A stretch of 64,000 bases of DNA from CAWJKP01 sp963843465 (GCA_963843465.1 CAWJKP010000007.1:659774-723773), one strand, 5' to 3'; positions 36,976 through 47,209 are shown, counted from the first letter of the stretch. The notes: a model not told the origin generated them from the sequence alone. Numbers and translations are program-made.

Positions 36976-38175
36976 TCACTTGGCGGGCGGTGCGAAGAAG
37001 CCGACGAGCATTCGGGCCAGGATCTGCCGGCCGCGCTGGTTGGCGTGAACGGGATCGCGAAGGTAGTACTCGTAGGGCTTGCCGCCGTGGGCGATGCAGG
37101 TGTCCCAGATCGTCGCCATGTCGAAGTACTCCACGGCCTCTTCCGCCGCCATCTCCCGCAGGCCTAGGCGGTAAGGCCCGAGCGCCGCCAGGCGTTTTCG
37201 CATTTCGTCGCCCTGCTTGCCAGGCTCGATCATCATCAACGGCCACTGGCGCGGATCGCCGTACACGCCCAGCGGATCGCTCAGGACGAGGACTTCCGCG
37301 GAGATCTGCCGCCGCACCTGCTGGATCACGGAGCGGATCGCTTCCACGTCGAAGCCGTTGGAGATCCCGCCGATCACCAGCAAGTCGGGCTTGTGGCGGA
37401 TGACGTACTGTTGGACGCGGTTCGCCTGCCGATAGTACTGGCATCCCGTACCGCCGCGCACGGACGTGATAATCTCGATCCGGGCCCCGGGGTACAGGCG
37501 TTCCAAGAGGGCGTCCCAGGCGGAGTTGCTCGTGTCGTTGACGATCGAGTCGCCGAGCATGACCACGCGGAGCGGCCGGCCCGATCGCAGGGCCTCCATG
37601 GTCCGCGGAAGGCGCTCGCAGCGGCTTGCCGGCAGGGTAAATCGCAGCGGCGGCAGCCCTGCCAGGATGCGATCGGCCCACCGCGCCGCTTCCTGTCGCG
37701 TCGCCGGCCGCACTTCCACGCGGGACAGGGACAACTCGCAGTCGGATGCTTTGAGGGGGTGAAACCAGAGCTGGCAGGTCGCGGCATCGTGGCGGGCGCG
37801 GAAGAAGAACTCCTGTTGAGTCCATGGCACCGAAGCGTCGAGGCCGGAGTAGTGGTCGGACGCGAGTTGCTGCCCGGCGGCATCGAAGAACACCGCCGCC
37901 CACATGCTCGGCGTCTGTCCCTTCGAACGAACAACCAGCCGGTAATACCGCGACGGCTCGACGGCAAATTTCGGGCTCTGCCAGCGCGGGCCGCGCGTCC
38001 GGATCTCGCCGTTGGTCCACGTGGCCGCCGTACCCAGGGCCGACGGCGGTTCCACAGTCCACTTTGCCGCCAACGGGTTCGCCAGAAAATCCGCCGACCA
38101 AGGAGGCCTTGCATCGGATGCGATCGAGGAGGCCGAGACGGTAACAAGACCGATCGTCAAAATCCAGAGGTGCAT
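36976..38175 (-). CDS. Secreted SGNH/GDSL hydrolase
   Basis: 399 codons. Signal peptide (LWILTIGLVTVSASSIA), an N-terminal beta-sandwich carbohydrate-binding-like region, and a C-terminal SGNH domain: block I VVMLGDSIVND (Ser nucleophile), block III VIGGISNG, and block V DPVHAN with the catalytic Asp and His. Probably a carbohydrate or lipid esterase acting outside the cytoplasm. It is divergent from the GH2 gene, suggesting a shared promoter region and a common sugar-degradation role. Confidence 0.87.
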   Translation of the reverse strand: MHLWILTIGLVTVSASSIASDARPPWSADFLANPLAAKWTVEPPSALGTAATWTNGEIRTRGPRWQSPKFAVEPSRYYRLVVRSKGQTPSMWAAVFFDAAGQQLASDHYSGLDASVPWTQQEFFFRARHDAATCQLWFHPLKASDCELSLSRVEVRPATRQEAARWADRILAGLPPLRFTLPASRCERLPRTMEALRSGRPLRVVMLGDSIVNDTSNSAWDALLERLYPGARIEIITSVRGGTGCQYYRQANRVQQYVIRHKPDLLVIGGISNGFDVEAIRSVIQQVRRQISAEVLVLSDPLGVYGDPRQWPLMMIEPGKQGDEMRKRLAALGPYRLGLREMAAEEAVEYFDMATIWDTCIAHGGKPYEYYLRDPVHANQRGRQILARMLVGFFAPPAK

Positions 38176-38441
38176 CCAATTTCTCCACGAAGATGATGTC
38201 GCGATTCAGATCGTCGCAAAACTACCACCAATTCCTTATTGTAGTCACCAATCCTTCTCGATGTCCCGCTCACCGCGGCGGATTTTCTGGCCCGGACCAG
38301 GCCGGAGGAGGTTCTCCCAGCCCCATCTGGTGGTCCACCGAGTTCGAGCAGCTTCAGGTTGGCCCTAACCTGTGAAACAGCGGCGGTTTGTGGTACGCTT
38401 CAAGACGTATCATGGGTGGAAAGCAAACGCGAGACCAAGCC

Positions 38442-41400
38442 ATGGGCAAGCGAATCCAGGGTGTGCGGCTTTCATTGGTGATCGTTTGCCTGGCTTTCGG
38501 CCAGGGCGAGGCGCGGGCCGGCGAGCCCCCGTCTGCCCCGCGCGGCGCCTGCCGCCCGTGGTCCGCGCAAGAGGATCGACCTGGATGGAACCTGGAAATT
38601 CGCCACCGACCCGGAGAACGTCGGCGAGACGCAAGAGTGGTTTGCGCCCGGCAAAGGCCTGCCGCGGATGCCCAGGCCTGGCTACGCCGCTTGGGCCAAG
38701 GGCGAGATCCGGGTGCCGGGTATCTGGGACCATCAGGGCTACGGCACCCCGACCGACAAGGTATATCATAACTTCGTCGGCAAAGGATGGTACAAGCGGG
38801 AGGCGACCATCCCTGCCGACTGGGCCGGCCGGCGGCGACTGCTGGTCGTCACGGGCGTACACCGCTACGCCAAGGTCTGGATCGACCATCACTACGCCGG
38901 CGAGCAGATCGGCTATTTGTCGCAGTTGGAGTCGGACGTTACCGATTACCTGGCGCCCGGACGGACCGTCACCATCACGATCCAGGTCGATTCCAAACAA
39001 CGCTGGGAGGTGGACACGATGTTCGGCACGCTCGACCTGGCCGACTACATGGACGTAGCATGGGGCGGCATCTGGGGCCACGTGTACTTGGAGACGCGAG
39101 CGGAAGCGTCGTTGAGCCAGTTGTACGTCCAAGCCGACGTGCCCGCCTCCGCTTGTTCGGCCAGCGCGGTCTTTTGCGGCAAGGGCGGCTTGGCGGATCG
39201 CGCGAGACTGGAAGTGTCCGACCCCGGCGGCCGTGCCGTGGCGAAGGCCGAGACGCCGCTGCCGACGCCTTTGGCCGATGGTCAGGTGCTGCGCCTCGCG
39301 GCGACGATCCCCGGCGTCCAGCTCTGGTCGCCGGACTCCCCGGCGCTCTACACGGCCCGTTTGAGCATTCTCCGGGGCGAAACGGCGGTCGACGCCGTGG
39401 AGAGCCGTTTCGGGATGCGCCAGGTCGAAGTCCGCGGCCCGCACATCCTCTTGAACGGCAGGCGGCTGATGCTTCGCGGCTACGGCGACGACCACGTCTT
39501 TGCCGAGCAGATGGCCATGCCGGTGGACAAGGAAGTCTACCTGAAGCGGTTGCGGCTGATCAAGTCGTACGGGTTCAACCACGTTCGCCACCACAGCGCG
39601 ATCATGCCGCCGGAGTATTACGACGCCTGCGATGAGGCGGGCATGATGCCCACGGCCGAGTTCCCCATCGCCTACGCTTCGTTCCTGCCCCGGAGCCCGT
39701 CGTGGAAGGGACGGGTTCGCCCGGGCACGGACCCTGCGGCCGCCGAGGAAACCTATCGCCGGCAGTGGGCCGCTGCGATCCTGCGGCACAGGAACCACCC
39801 TTCGATCTTCTGTTGGGTGATGGGCAACGAGCTCTGGGACGGAGTGCCGCTGCGGCGCGATTTCCGCCGGATCGTCCAGCGGCTCGATCCGGGACGCTTG
39901 TTTTGCGACAGCGACGGGCTCTTCGGCGGTATACTCGACGCCGCGAAGGACCGCGACACGCTGGACCTCTACTTCCTGATGTTCAATGTGCAGAGCGATG
40001 CGATCGACAATCCAGCGAAGTTTCACACTCCCCGGCCGAAGAAACCCCTCGTCTCGCACGAGCAAGGCAACTTTGTCACCTTCACGCGTCCGGACGTGAT
40101 CGATCAGTTCCGGCACAATATCAAGCCGTTCTGGCTCACCCGCGGCAAGGAGAGGCTCGCCAGGCTGGGCCTGTTGGAGGAGGCCGGCCGCTGGGCGGAG
40201 AAGTCGGAGCGGCTATACCTGCTGTGTCACAAGTACGACCTTGAGGCCCTCCGCAAGAACCCTTTCATCTCCGGCTATCATTGGTGGCTCTTCCAGGACT
40301 ACTGGACGAGCTCCAACGGCCTGGTCGACCATTATTTTCGCCCGAAGGCCATCTCTGCGGAGGAGGTCCGCAGGTTCAACAATGACGTGGTGCTGCTTCA
40401 AGACGGGTGGGAACCGACCTGCCGCGGCGCGTCGCGCCTGGGCCTGAGACTACTGGTGTCGAACTATTCGCCCGAGCCGATCCGGCAGGCGCGGCTCACC
40501 TGGCAGGTGCGCCGCAATGGCCGGTCCACCGGCATCAAGGGGCAAACGGAGGTCGACGTGGGCCAAGGCGAGGTGGCCCTGGCGGCGCAACCCGCCGTGG
40601 ACCTGCCCGAGGTGGAGCAGCCCGCGGGATTGACCCTCGAGACCGACCTGGAGGTCGGCCGGCGGCACTATGCCAACCAATGGCACACCCGGTTGTACCC
40701 GGCCCGGTTGAAGCCGGTCGTGCTGCCGGTCCCCCTCTTTGCCGATCCCTTGGGATTGAGGTATTGCCGGGCCTTCGGCGCGCAGCCGATCCCCGAGGAG
40801 AAGCCGCTGAGCGGTCGGGCGGTGTACGTGGTCGGCTCGCTGGAGCGCCGCGTCACGGCCGCCGTCCAGCGCGGCGCGTGCGTGATCCTTCTGGACCAGG
40901 GCGGAGAGCTCCTGCCGTGGCACGGCGTGACCTACCGGACCTCGTGGTGGAAGGCGGGCGATTCGCTGGCGACGAACCTTTGCGGCACGCTGGTATACGA
41001 GCATCCGGTCACGCGGGCGATGGCGCCGGGAGGTTGGTGCGACGACGGTTGGTTCCACCTGGTCGAAGGCGGACGGAAATTCGTGTTGGAGGGCGCGCCC
41101 ACACGGCCTGACGTCCTCGTGCGCGCCCTGCCCAGCCTGGCGGCCGTGGAAGACGACGCAATGCTCTTCGAAGTCGGGATCGGCAACGGGGCGATGATCG
41201 CCAGCGGCTTGAATCACGAGGCGGCTCGCGGCCGGCCGGAAGGCGAATGGCTGATCGCCCGCCTCCTGGAATATGCCGCCGGGCAGCCGCATCCGAAGGC
41301 CACCTGGCCGGCTTCGTTCCTGCCCCTGCCGGAGCCTCCGCCCCCCGGACCGCACCTGTCGGGTTTCCAACGACTCTTGCTCAACCAGGGCGAGGAGAGC

Positions 41401-41835
41401 GTTTGGTACTCTTATCGCGAGGACAACGCGAAGACCTGCGTTTGCCGGCAGACCGGGCCCGGGAACCTTGTCCAGTGGGAAACCGCCGCCGTGCCCGCTG
41501 ACAGCAAACAGTCCTCCGTGACTTTCGTTTTCGCCGGCGGCCTGGGCTACAGCTCTCAGCCGAAGACCGCCGGCTTCATCTTCCTGGTCAACGGGAGGGA
41601 GACGGTCCGATTCGACCTGGCGGATCGCACGGCCAAGTGGTCCTCGGCCGATCGCAAAGTGGAGCTGCGTTTCCTGCCGAGGCGGCACGTCCCGCAGGAC
41701 TGCCTGGGCATTTTCTACGCCGTGATTTCCGCCGATCTCGTCAAGCCGGGCGAACCCTGCCGCCTGGGCGTTCGCTCGTTGGGCAGCGGCAGCAGGCGAT
41801 GGTTCGGACTCAGTCCCTACACCGACGCGAAATAG
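38442..41835 (+). CDS. Glycoside hydrolase family 2 enzyme, secreted (frameshifted here)
   Basis: Signal peptide from the ATG at 38442 (MGKRIQGVRLSLVIVCLAFG); ATG 38412 is in the same frame. The frame breaks at 38563-38569: restoring one GC gives PWSARKRIDLDGTWKFATD, the typical start of the GH2 sugar-binding domain. Then come the jelly-roll (GWYKREATIPADW), an Ig-like domain, and the TIM barrel with the acid/base Glu in WVMGNELWDG (codon 39829-39831) and a candidate nucleophile Glu in LVSHEQGNF (40060-40062). A C-terminal region of about 400 residues is not typical of small GH2 enzymes. About 1,130 residues. Substrate (galactoside, glucuronide or mannoside) cannot be told from the sequence alone. 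Confidence 0.88.
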
Positions 41836-41874
41836 TCGCTCTTATCCGCATCCACTACGGCTTCGGACAGGGCA

Positions 41875-41965
41875 GCAAACTACAGCGGCCGCGCGAGACC
41901 TGGGAAAGGTCTCGCGGGCCGCCGGCTCGACAAACCGAACTGCCTTCGGCAGGTTATTCTACACG
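41875..41965. repeat. Palindromic element, type D, copy 1
   Basis: GCGGCCGCGCGAGACCTGG...AGGTCTCGCGGGCCGC followed by CTGCCTTCGGCAGG. A close copy lies at 43216-43300, in the same position relative to the paralogous secreted gene. Confidence 0.75.
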
Positions 41966-42026
41966 TACCAACTCGGGCGCTGCCCTCTTGAACCGCCCAG
42001 GCGCTGGCTCTTCCCTGCGCCGTCTA

Positions 42027-42617
42027 TCAGTCCTTCATGGTGAACTTGGCGTACGGGTCAGAAATGGTGTAGCCATAGTAGCTGTCGGGAGCGAGGGTGC
42101 TCATCACGATGTTTGCCGTCTGTGGAGTGGGCGTGAGATGCGTGTTGTTGATCGTGCCGGTCGAGACGACGGAACCGCCCAGGAGCTTCAGATACTCCTC
42201 GGCCCAAGACGGGGCGACGATGTCGTTGGCCGTCAGCTTAAACCGCTTCGCGGTAGCTGCGAGTGCCGTGTCCTCGCTGGCGAGGCCCTTGATTTCGTAA
42301 GACGTAGTCTCCAGGGCGTAGCCAGCGTACTTGAGGGTGATGCTGCCCTTGAAGTCGAACGTGCCGTTTTGATATACGGACGCGCCCACCTTGTTGTTCA
42401 GCGTGACCGTGCTCGTGCTAGCGATCGTCCCGCTGATCTGGTACAGGTTGGGGAAGTAGCCGACACCCACGTTCGCGGAAAACGTGCCGCCCGCCTCGAC
42501 GTGGAAAACGTAGGCTGCCAGCATCTCCCGCCGTTCCAGGCTTTCAAGGCGGAGGTTGCGGTTGCGGGTCGGGGGCGATTTACGGCGCGCCCCGGCCAAA
42601 ATTGCGACTCGTGACAT
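42027..42617 (-). CDS. Secreted/surface protein with LESLERREMLAA motif, paralogue 1
   Basis: About 196 codons from ATG 42617 (MSRVAILAGARR); GGGAG 8 nt upstream makes this a better start than the ATG five codons earlier, which overlaps that ribosome-binding site. The N-terminus carries the planctomycete export/anchor motif LESLERREMLAA (about residues 23-34). The rest is a Thr/Ser/Val-rich beta domain (GTFSANVGVGYFPNLYQISG, STVTLNNKV) ending in AKFTMKD. No known family. It is about half identical to the gene at 43478-44080. Confidence 0.78.
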   Translation of the reverse strand: MSRVAILAGARRKSPPTRNRNLRLESLERREMLAAYVFHVEAGGTFSANVGVGYFPNLYQISGTIASTSTVTLNNKVGASVYQNGTFDFKGSITLKYAGYALETTSYEIKGLASEDTALAATAKRFKLTANDIVAPSWAEEYLKLLGGSVVSTGTINNTHLTPTPQTANIVMSTLAPDSYYGYTISDPYAKFTMKD

Positions 42618-42932
42618 TAGGTAGTCTCCCATTGCAAGAGGATCAAGTAGGGTCCAAGTCGAACACTATCAAAACTATTCAGAGCCTCCCGCAGAGTCAA
42701 CATGCCAAAAATAAATTAGGAGAAATTCTTTCCGCGCACCCCCCTTTGGAAAATGCCGCCCGGTCATAAGTATAATGGCGACAAGAGGTTAGAACACGAA
42801 ACGCCTTCGCTGGTGGGCCTCGTTAATTCTTGACAAATTCTTGGGCGACAAGGAACTGGACCTGCTTTTCCGCGGGTCGGGTCCGCCTTTTCTCTGAATT
42901 TCCCACGGCGGATAAGTCAGGCGTCATAGCCC

Positions 42933-43043
42933 GGATCATTCATGGGCACGGCATCCGGGCGCAGTGTGTGTTCGACACTAGCCCGAAGCGCATGCGAGGG
43001 TAACTCGCTGGCAGTCCCTCGCTTGCGCTTCGGGCTAGCGTTC
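42933..43043 (-). repeat. MITE/REP-like palindromic element, type A, copy 2
   Basis: Opposite-orientation copy of 6905-7020, about 105 nt, over 90% identical by eye, including both CTAGCCCGAAGCGCAAGCG-type arms and the GTGTCGAACACACACTGCGC tail. Confidence 0.85.
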
Positions 43044-43215
43044 GGCTGCGAATTATCCGCGTAGAGGGCGACCGTCTCCGGCCCTGCCTGGCCGTGACCG
43101 CCCATTCGCCTTTGGAGAAGCGGACGGAGGCCTTGCGCAGCGGACGACTCACCGCGACAGCCTCAGACCGGCTGCCCCATCGCTGTCACATCGACGCTCG
43201 AAGACGGCGGCAAAC

Positions 43216-43300
43216 TCAGCGGCCGCACGAGACCTGGCAAAGGTCTCGCGGGCCGCTGGTTGGACCAATGGGCCTGCCTTCGGCAGGTTGTCCTGCGCCC
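43216..43300. repeat. Palindromic element, type D, copy 2
   Basis: GCGGCCGCACGAGACCTGGC...AGGTCTCGCGGGCCGC plus CTGCCTTCGGCAGG. It matches 41875-41965. A type C-like fragment (CCGCCTGAAGGCTGGACTAC) follows at about 43357. Confidence 0.75.
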
Positions 43301-43477
43301 GGAACGAAATGACACAAGTTCGTCGTACCGGCTTTCGCCGGAAATCCGCGGCAAGACCGCCTGAAGGCTGGACTACCAGCGGCTCGTTTCCGACCGCGTG
43401 CCGTATATGCTGCACGTACCAACTCGGGCGCTGCCTTCTTGAACCGCCCAGGCGCTCGCTCTTCCGCGCACCGCCTA

Positions 43478-44080
43478 TCAGTCCTTCATGGTGAACTTGG
43501 CCATCTCGTCAACGACTTTGTAGCCGTTGAGGCTGTCGGGAGCGAGGGTGCTCAGGACGATGTTTTGCGTCTGGGGAGCGGGGACAAGCTTCGTGTTGTT
43601 GGTCGTGCCGGTCGAGGTGACCTTACCACCCAGGAGCACTTTCAGATACTCCTCGACCCACGACGGGGAGACGACGTCGGTCGCCGTCAACGTCACCCGC
43701 TTCGCGGTAGCCGCGAGTGCCGGGTTCGCGTCCTCGCTGGCGGTGCCCTTGATTTCGTAGGACGCATTCTTCACCAGGGTGATGCCGTCCTCCTTGATGG
43801 TGATCAGGCCCTTGAAGACGAACGTGCCCTTTTCCAGCGTGGACGGGGCCACCGCGGGGTTCAAGGTGACCGTGCTACTGGTATTGATCGTCCCGGTGAT
43901 CGCGTACACGTCCTTGACGGTGCCGACATCCACCTTCGCGGAAAACGTGGCGCCCGGCTGGATTTTGAAAACACTGGCAGCCAGCAGCTCCCGCCGCTCC
44001 AGGCTCTCGAGGCGGAGGCTGCGATTGCGGGTTGCCAACCCCTTACGGCGCCCGCCGGCCAAAAATGCGACTCGTGACAT
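43478..44080 (-). CDS. Secreted/surface protein with LESLERRELLAA motif, paralogue 2
   Basis: About 200 codons from ATG 44080 (MSRVAFLAGGRRKGLATRNR), chosen for the same GGGAG spacing as paralogue 1. It has LESLERRELLAA, a beta-rich body (FSAKVDVGTVKDVYAITGTI), and the shared ending SDS..AKFTMKD-like (EMAKFTMKD). It forms a tandem pair with 42027-42617 at a period of 1,463 bp. Function unknown; an extracellular location is inferred from the motif. Confidence 0.78.
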   Translation of the reverse strand: MSRVAFLAGGRRKGLATRNRSLRLESLERRELLAASVFKIQPGATFSAKVDVGTVKDVYAITGTINTSSTVTLNPAVAPSTLEKGTFVFKGLITIKEDGITLVKNASYEIKGTASEDANPALAATAKRVTLTATDVVSPSWVEEYLKVLLGGKVTSTGTTNNTKLVPAPQTQNIVLSTLAPDSLNGYKVVDEMAKFTMKD

Positions 44081-44287
44081 TAGGTAGTCTCCCATTGCAA
44101 GAGGATCAAGTAGGGTCCAAGTCGAACGTTACAGAGAATTATCCAGGGCTTCCCCGAGAGTCAATATGCCAGGAATAAATTACGAGAAATTCTTTCCGCG
44201 CACCCCCCCTTGGAAAATGCCGTCCAGTCATAAGTCGAACAGCGACAATAGGTTGTAACACGAGACGTTTTCCTCATGGGGCCTCGT
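44081..44287. promoter_or_regulatory. Conserved upstream region of paralogue 2
   Basis: Matches 42640-42850 with about 85% identity by eye (TTGCAAGAGGATCAAGTAGG, GAAATTCTTTCCGCGCACCC, TTGGAAAATGCCG). Such conservation upstream of both copies is expected for promoter and leader DNA duplicated together. No -10/-35 was assigned. Confidence 0.45.
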
Positions 44288-44752
44288 TCATTCTTGACAA
44301 ATTCTTGGACAGGCAGGATTCTGACCTTCTTTTCCCTGGGAAGGGCAAGCCGCGCTGTCGCGATCGCCGAACGACAAATCGGCCTGCGGATCGCCGAGCT
44401 TGTAACCCCAAACGTTGTCCGACCACTTCGTCTCTCGGGCAATTCCCTTCGCATAAGGGTCGAGCAAAACCTTGTGAGGATTGAAGCGATGCCCCTTTTC
44501 CGGCTCATGGGGGCCGTAGACCCGAAAACCGTAAGTCTGTTCCGGCAGGGCGTCGGGCAAGTAGCAGTGCCACACGAGATCGGTGCTCTCGGGTATGGGG
44601 ACGCGGCAGCATTCTCTGTCGGCCTCCGGCGAGTCGAACAGGCACAACTCCACCTTCGTCGCATTTTCCGAGTACAAAGCGAAGTTCACGCCGCTGCCGT
44701 TCCACGTCGCTCCCAACGGGTACGGGCGCCCTGGCCATACGCGCATTTTCAT
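44288..44752 (-). pseudogene. glgX: Truncated glycogen debranching enzyme (GlgX N-terminus only)
   Basis: From the ATG at 44752 (MKMRVWPGRPYPLGATWNGS) the frame gives the CBM48 domain of GlgX: GVNFALYSENATKVELCLFD, YGFRVYGPHEPEKGHRFNP, LLDPYAKGI. Homology stops near 44345 (SFGDRDSAACP), after which the sequence becomes part of the duplicated upstream region and a stop follows. About 140 of some 700 residues remain; the catalytic GH13 domain is absent. It was probably cut off by the rearrangement that duplicated the secreted genes. Confidence 0.85.
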
Positions 44753-44863
44753 GATTTCGTTCTTTGCGACCCATGGTTGCGCAAGAAAGGCTTCGAAGCT
44801 TAGACGTTCACGGTCCACGCCAAGGAGAAGCAAACGTTGTGCCGCCGGCACGGAGTGGTCTGA

Positions 44864-45007
44864 CTGCCGGGGGTCGGCCATGCCGACAGCAAGATGGTGG
44901 AGCACTACCGCCACCCAGGGCGGAAGGATGCCCTCCGCCGGATGGAACAGATCAATTTCGTGGACCTGGACGCCAATGAGCAGGAGCGCCCCGGTCAGGA
45001 GAATTAG
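44864..45007 (+). pseudogene. C-terminal remnant of a tyrosine recombinase (integrase)
   Basis: The frame after a TGA at 44861 reads GVGHADSKMVEHYRHPGRKD then ALRRMEQINFVDLDANEQER to a TAG at 45005-45007. GHADSKMVEHY carries the conserved Gly-His and the catalytic Tyr of phage-type integrases. The rest of the gene is missing or decayed. It lies beside the truncated glgX, so it may mark an old insertion site. Confidence 0.7.
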
Positions 45008-45247
45008 TACCTGCCCAAGTACTTTAACCCCGGCGTCTGCAACGGGTGGGACTTCATGATGAAGACGAACAGCCCCTGCTACAAAGTGGCTACACGCCGT
45101 AATGACCGACTCTCCGCGCAGCCGATCCCGCCGGGTTGGTCAAGGAAGACCGCCGCGGGCGGAAGAGGATGAAGACGTGTTCGGAGCCCTGGCACCGGCC
45201 TGCAACGCACGAGAATCGACGCCCAACCGCCACAAGTGACAACGTTG
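45008..45247. other. Degenerate sequence after the integrase remnant
   Basis: Frames such as YLPKYFNPGVCNGWDFMMKT look coding but were not recognised and contain stops. Probably further debris of the integrase region. Confidence 0.35.
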
Positions 45248-45883
45248 TCATGGCCCCAGCGCCGGGTTCCGCAATGCCCAGAGGGCGGCCTGGGTTCGGT
45301 CCTCGACCCCCAACTTGCCCAGCAGGGTCTTGACGTACTGCTTGGCCGTTTCCACGTCAATCGCCAGTTTCTCGGCGATTTCCTCGTTGCTGAGGCCCTC
45401 CTTGATTTGGCGGAGTACTTCCCCTTCGCGCCAGGTTAAGCCGGTGAGAATGTCTGCACCGTACTGGCGGCGTCTGGCCGTCCCGATCTGCTGAAGCTGC
45501 CTGCGGATCCAGCCGCGCTTGCCCCGCATGACGCCTCGGAGCATTTTCATCAGCGTCCCTGAGTCAGCGGTCTTAAGAACGTAGCCGTCCGCCCCAAGCT
45601 CGTGGGCACGTATCATCGCCGGAATGCTGTCCGCCATGGTCAGTATCAAGACTCGAACGGTTGGCTGCTTAGTCTTGATTTCCTTTATGGCTTCCAAGCT
45701 GTTCCCGTCAGCCAAGCGCAGGTCCGCGAGCACCACGTCCGGGTTACATGTTAACGCATAACGGACTAGCTGGTCACAGTCCGCGGCCAGCGCGATCACC
45801 TCGAATTCCGTGCCGCAGAGCAGGCCGACCAAACCTGCGCGTAGTACGGCATGGTCGTCTGCGATCAAAACGCGAATTGCCAT
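45248..45883 (-). CDS. Response regulator, NarL/FixJ (LuxR-type HTH) family
   Basis: About 211 codons from ATG 45883 (MAIRVLIADDHAVLRAGLVG); an upstream in-frame ATG adds an unlikely leader. The receiver domain has the acidic pair DDH and the phospho-acceptor Asp in VVLADLRLADG (about residue 53), and Lys in YVLKTAD. The C-terminal helix-turn-helix reads LTWREGEVLRQIKEGLSNEE, then IAEKLAIDVETAKQYVKTLL. No kinase is adjacent, so it is an orphan regulator here. It lies between the recombination debris and the large surface-protein gene. Confidence 0.93.
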   Translation of the reverse strand: MAIRVLIADDHAVLRAGLVGLLCGTEFEVIALAADCDQLVRYALTCNPDVVLADLRLADGNSLEAIKEIKTKQPTVRVLILTMADSIPAMIRAHELGADGYVLKTADSGTLMKMLRGVMRGKRGWIRRQLQQIGTARRRQYGADILTGLTWREGEVLRQIKEGLSNEEIAEKLAIDVETAKQYVKTLLGKLGVEDRTQAALWALRNPALGP

Positions 45884-47209
45884 GGTGCAACCCACCCTCG
45901 CGAAAAGTGAACCCCACCATCCTGGAACTTCCAAGAACCCCGAACACAAGCGGATATTGCCCGGCTATCAGGCTCACGATAATGCCGGCACTGAGTTAGC
46001 GGTTTTAGACTGTCGGAAGTCCTTGCGAAAGCAAGAAATGAGGCGATCGCTCACATATTCTTAATATATTTGTTACCTCTCATGCAAGCAAGTCCGTCCT
46101 GCGATGAAACAATAATATCCACACCAAGGAGTCTACTACTCCAGAGTATATACTCCATGTCCCACCCTGAGGATGTTCTCCCTCGGCCAGCGTGCCCCGA
46201 GAACGGGTCCGAAGTCCCTAGCTGCAAGCCGGCGGCCGGGGAAGATTCATTTGTCATCCAAAATCACGCTCCCGCACAACTCCAGCATGTTCCCGCAGGC
46301 TGTCGTGACCACCAGAGTTTTCATGCCTGCCAGCCGCGTGCCGCAGTTCGTCGATGCCGTCGGCAGTGCCTTGGAGCGGTATCGGCAGCGGTTGTAACCG
46401 ACGCTCCCCCGACCGGAACGTGTCAAGGGATTCCAGACAACTGCGGTTCGGGCGAACTACGACGCGAGAGCGAACCATGGCCAACGCCCCCCAATAAAAT
46501 ATACTGAACATACGTATAACACGCAGGGGTTCGCGCTCGCACAGCATTATACCACCGTGAGTATATGGCGTTACACCTGATAGTATGGACGCATCAGGTA
46601 GCTGCTTACCCCGATAGCGTGGTACGCGACGGGAACGCAAGACCAGATAGGGTCAAGGCTTTCGCGGATGGTCCGTGCGATCGCCCCCTTGAACGGGTGC
46701 CAACCCAAGTTCTATTCATAATCATTTTACAACATTTGGCCTCCCGTCAGCCTAGTCGGACATCAGAAAGTTTTTCCGTCAATTTGGTTGACGCGGCGGA
46801 ATTCCCAGGTAAGATCAGTTCCCGTACCGCTAGGCGCCTCGGCAGCGGTATACTCGCGAGACGTACACACCTTTTCGGGCGCTCAGATCATGTTGCGACT
46901 GGATTTGGGAGCCAATCGGGCGGGTCACTCTCTTCAGTTTCAGCAACAGAGAGCGGCAGTCTTGGTCGGCACCTTGTGGAGCACGCAAAGCCGAACGGGC
47001 GCGGCAATGCGCGGCTGCACTTTCGTTGCGCGCGATCGGTGCTCGCCCGTCTCGTCGGCTCGCTTGCTTGTGCTTCATCACGGTGCTCGGTGTTCGCGTT
47101 CCGTCCCTCCCGCATCCGTCCATATGCCGCCGTGGATTTCCCAGCGACAAGTGGACCGGCGCACGATTGCTCTACCTGATTTTGTAACAACGTCGAAGGA
47201 GACGTAGCC
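45884..47209. other. 1.3-kb region without a supported gene
   Basis: More AT-rich than its surroundings in places (46040-46160, 46490-46570). A frame near 46300-46397 ends VVTTRVFMPASRVPQFVDAV, but I could not recognise it. The region should contain the promoter of the giant surface-protein gene; no -10/-35 could be assigned with confidence. Confidence 0.5.

Larger units (their letters stand above)
42618..43477. other. Region between the duplicated secreted genes
   Basis: The first 220 nt (to about 42850) match the region upstream of the second copy (44100-44320), including AAATTAGGAGAAATTCTTTC-like and ATTCTTGACAAATTCTTGG wording, so promoter DNA was duplicated with the gene. The rest contains a type A repeat and a type D repeat. 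No gene was recognised. Confidence 0.65.

Noticed and set aside
36938..38188. 416-codon minus-strand frame overlapping the SGNH gene
   Set aside because: Shadow frame; the overlapping 399-codon frame has the GDS and DxxH blocks and a signal peptide.
38410..40116. 568-codon minus-strand open frame
   Set aside because: Antisense to the GH2 gene, whose active-site motifs are evident.
46565..47179. 204-codon plus-strand open frame before the giant gene
   Set aside because: No recognisable domain, Arg/Ser-rich shadow-like composition, competing frames on both strands and no ribosome-binding site seen.
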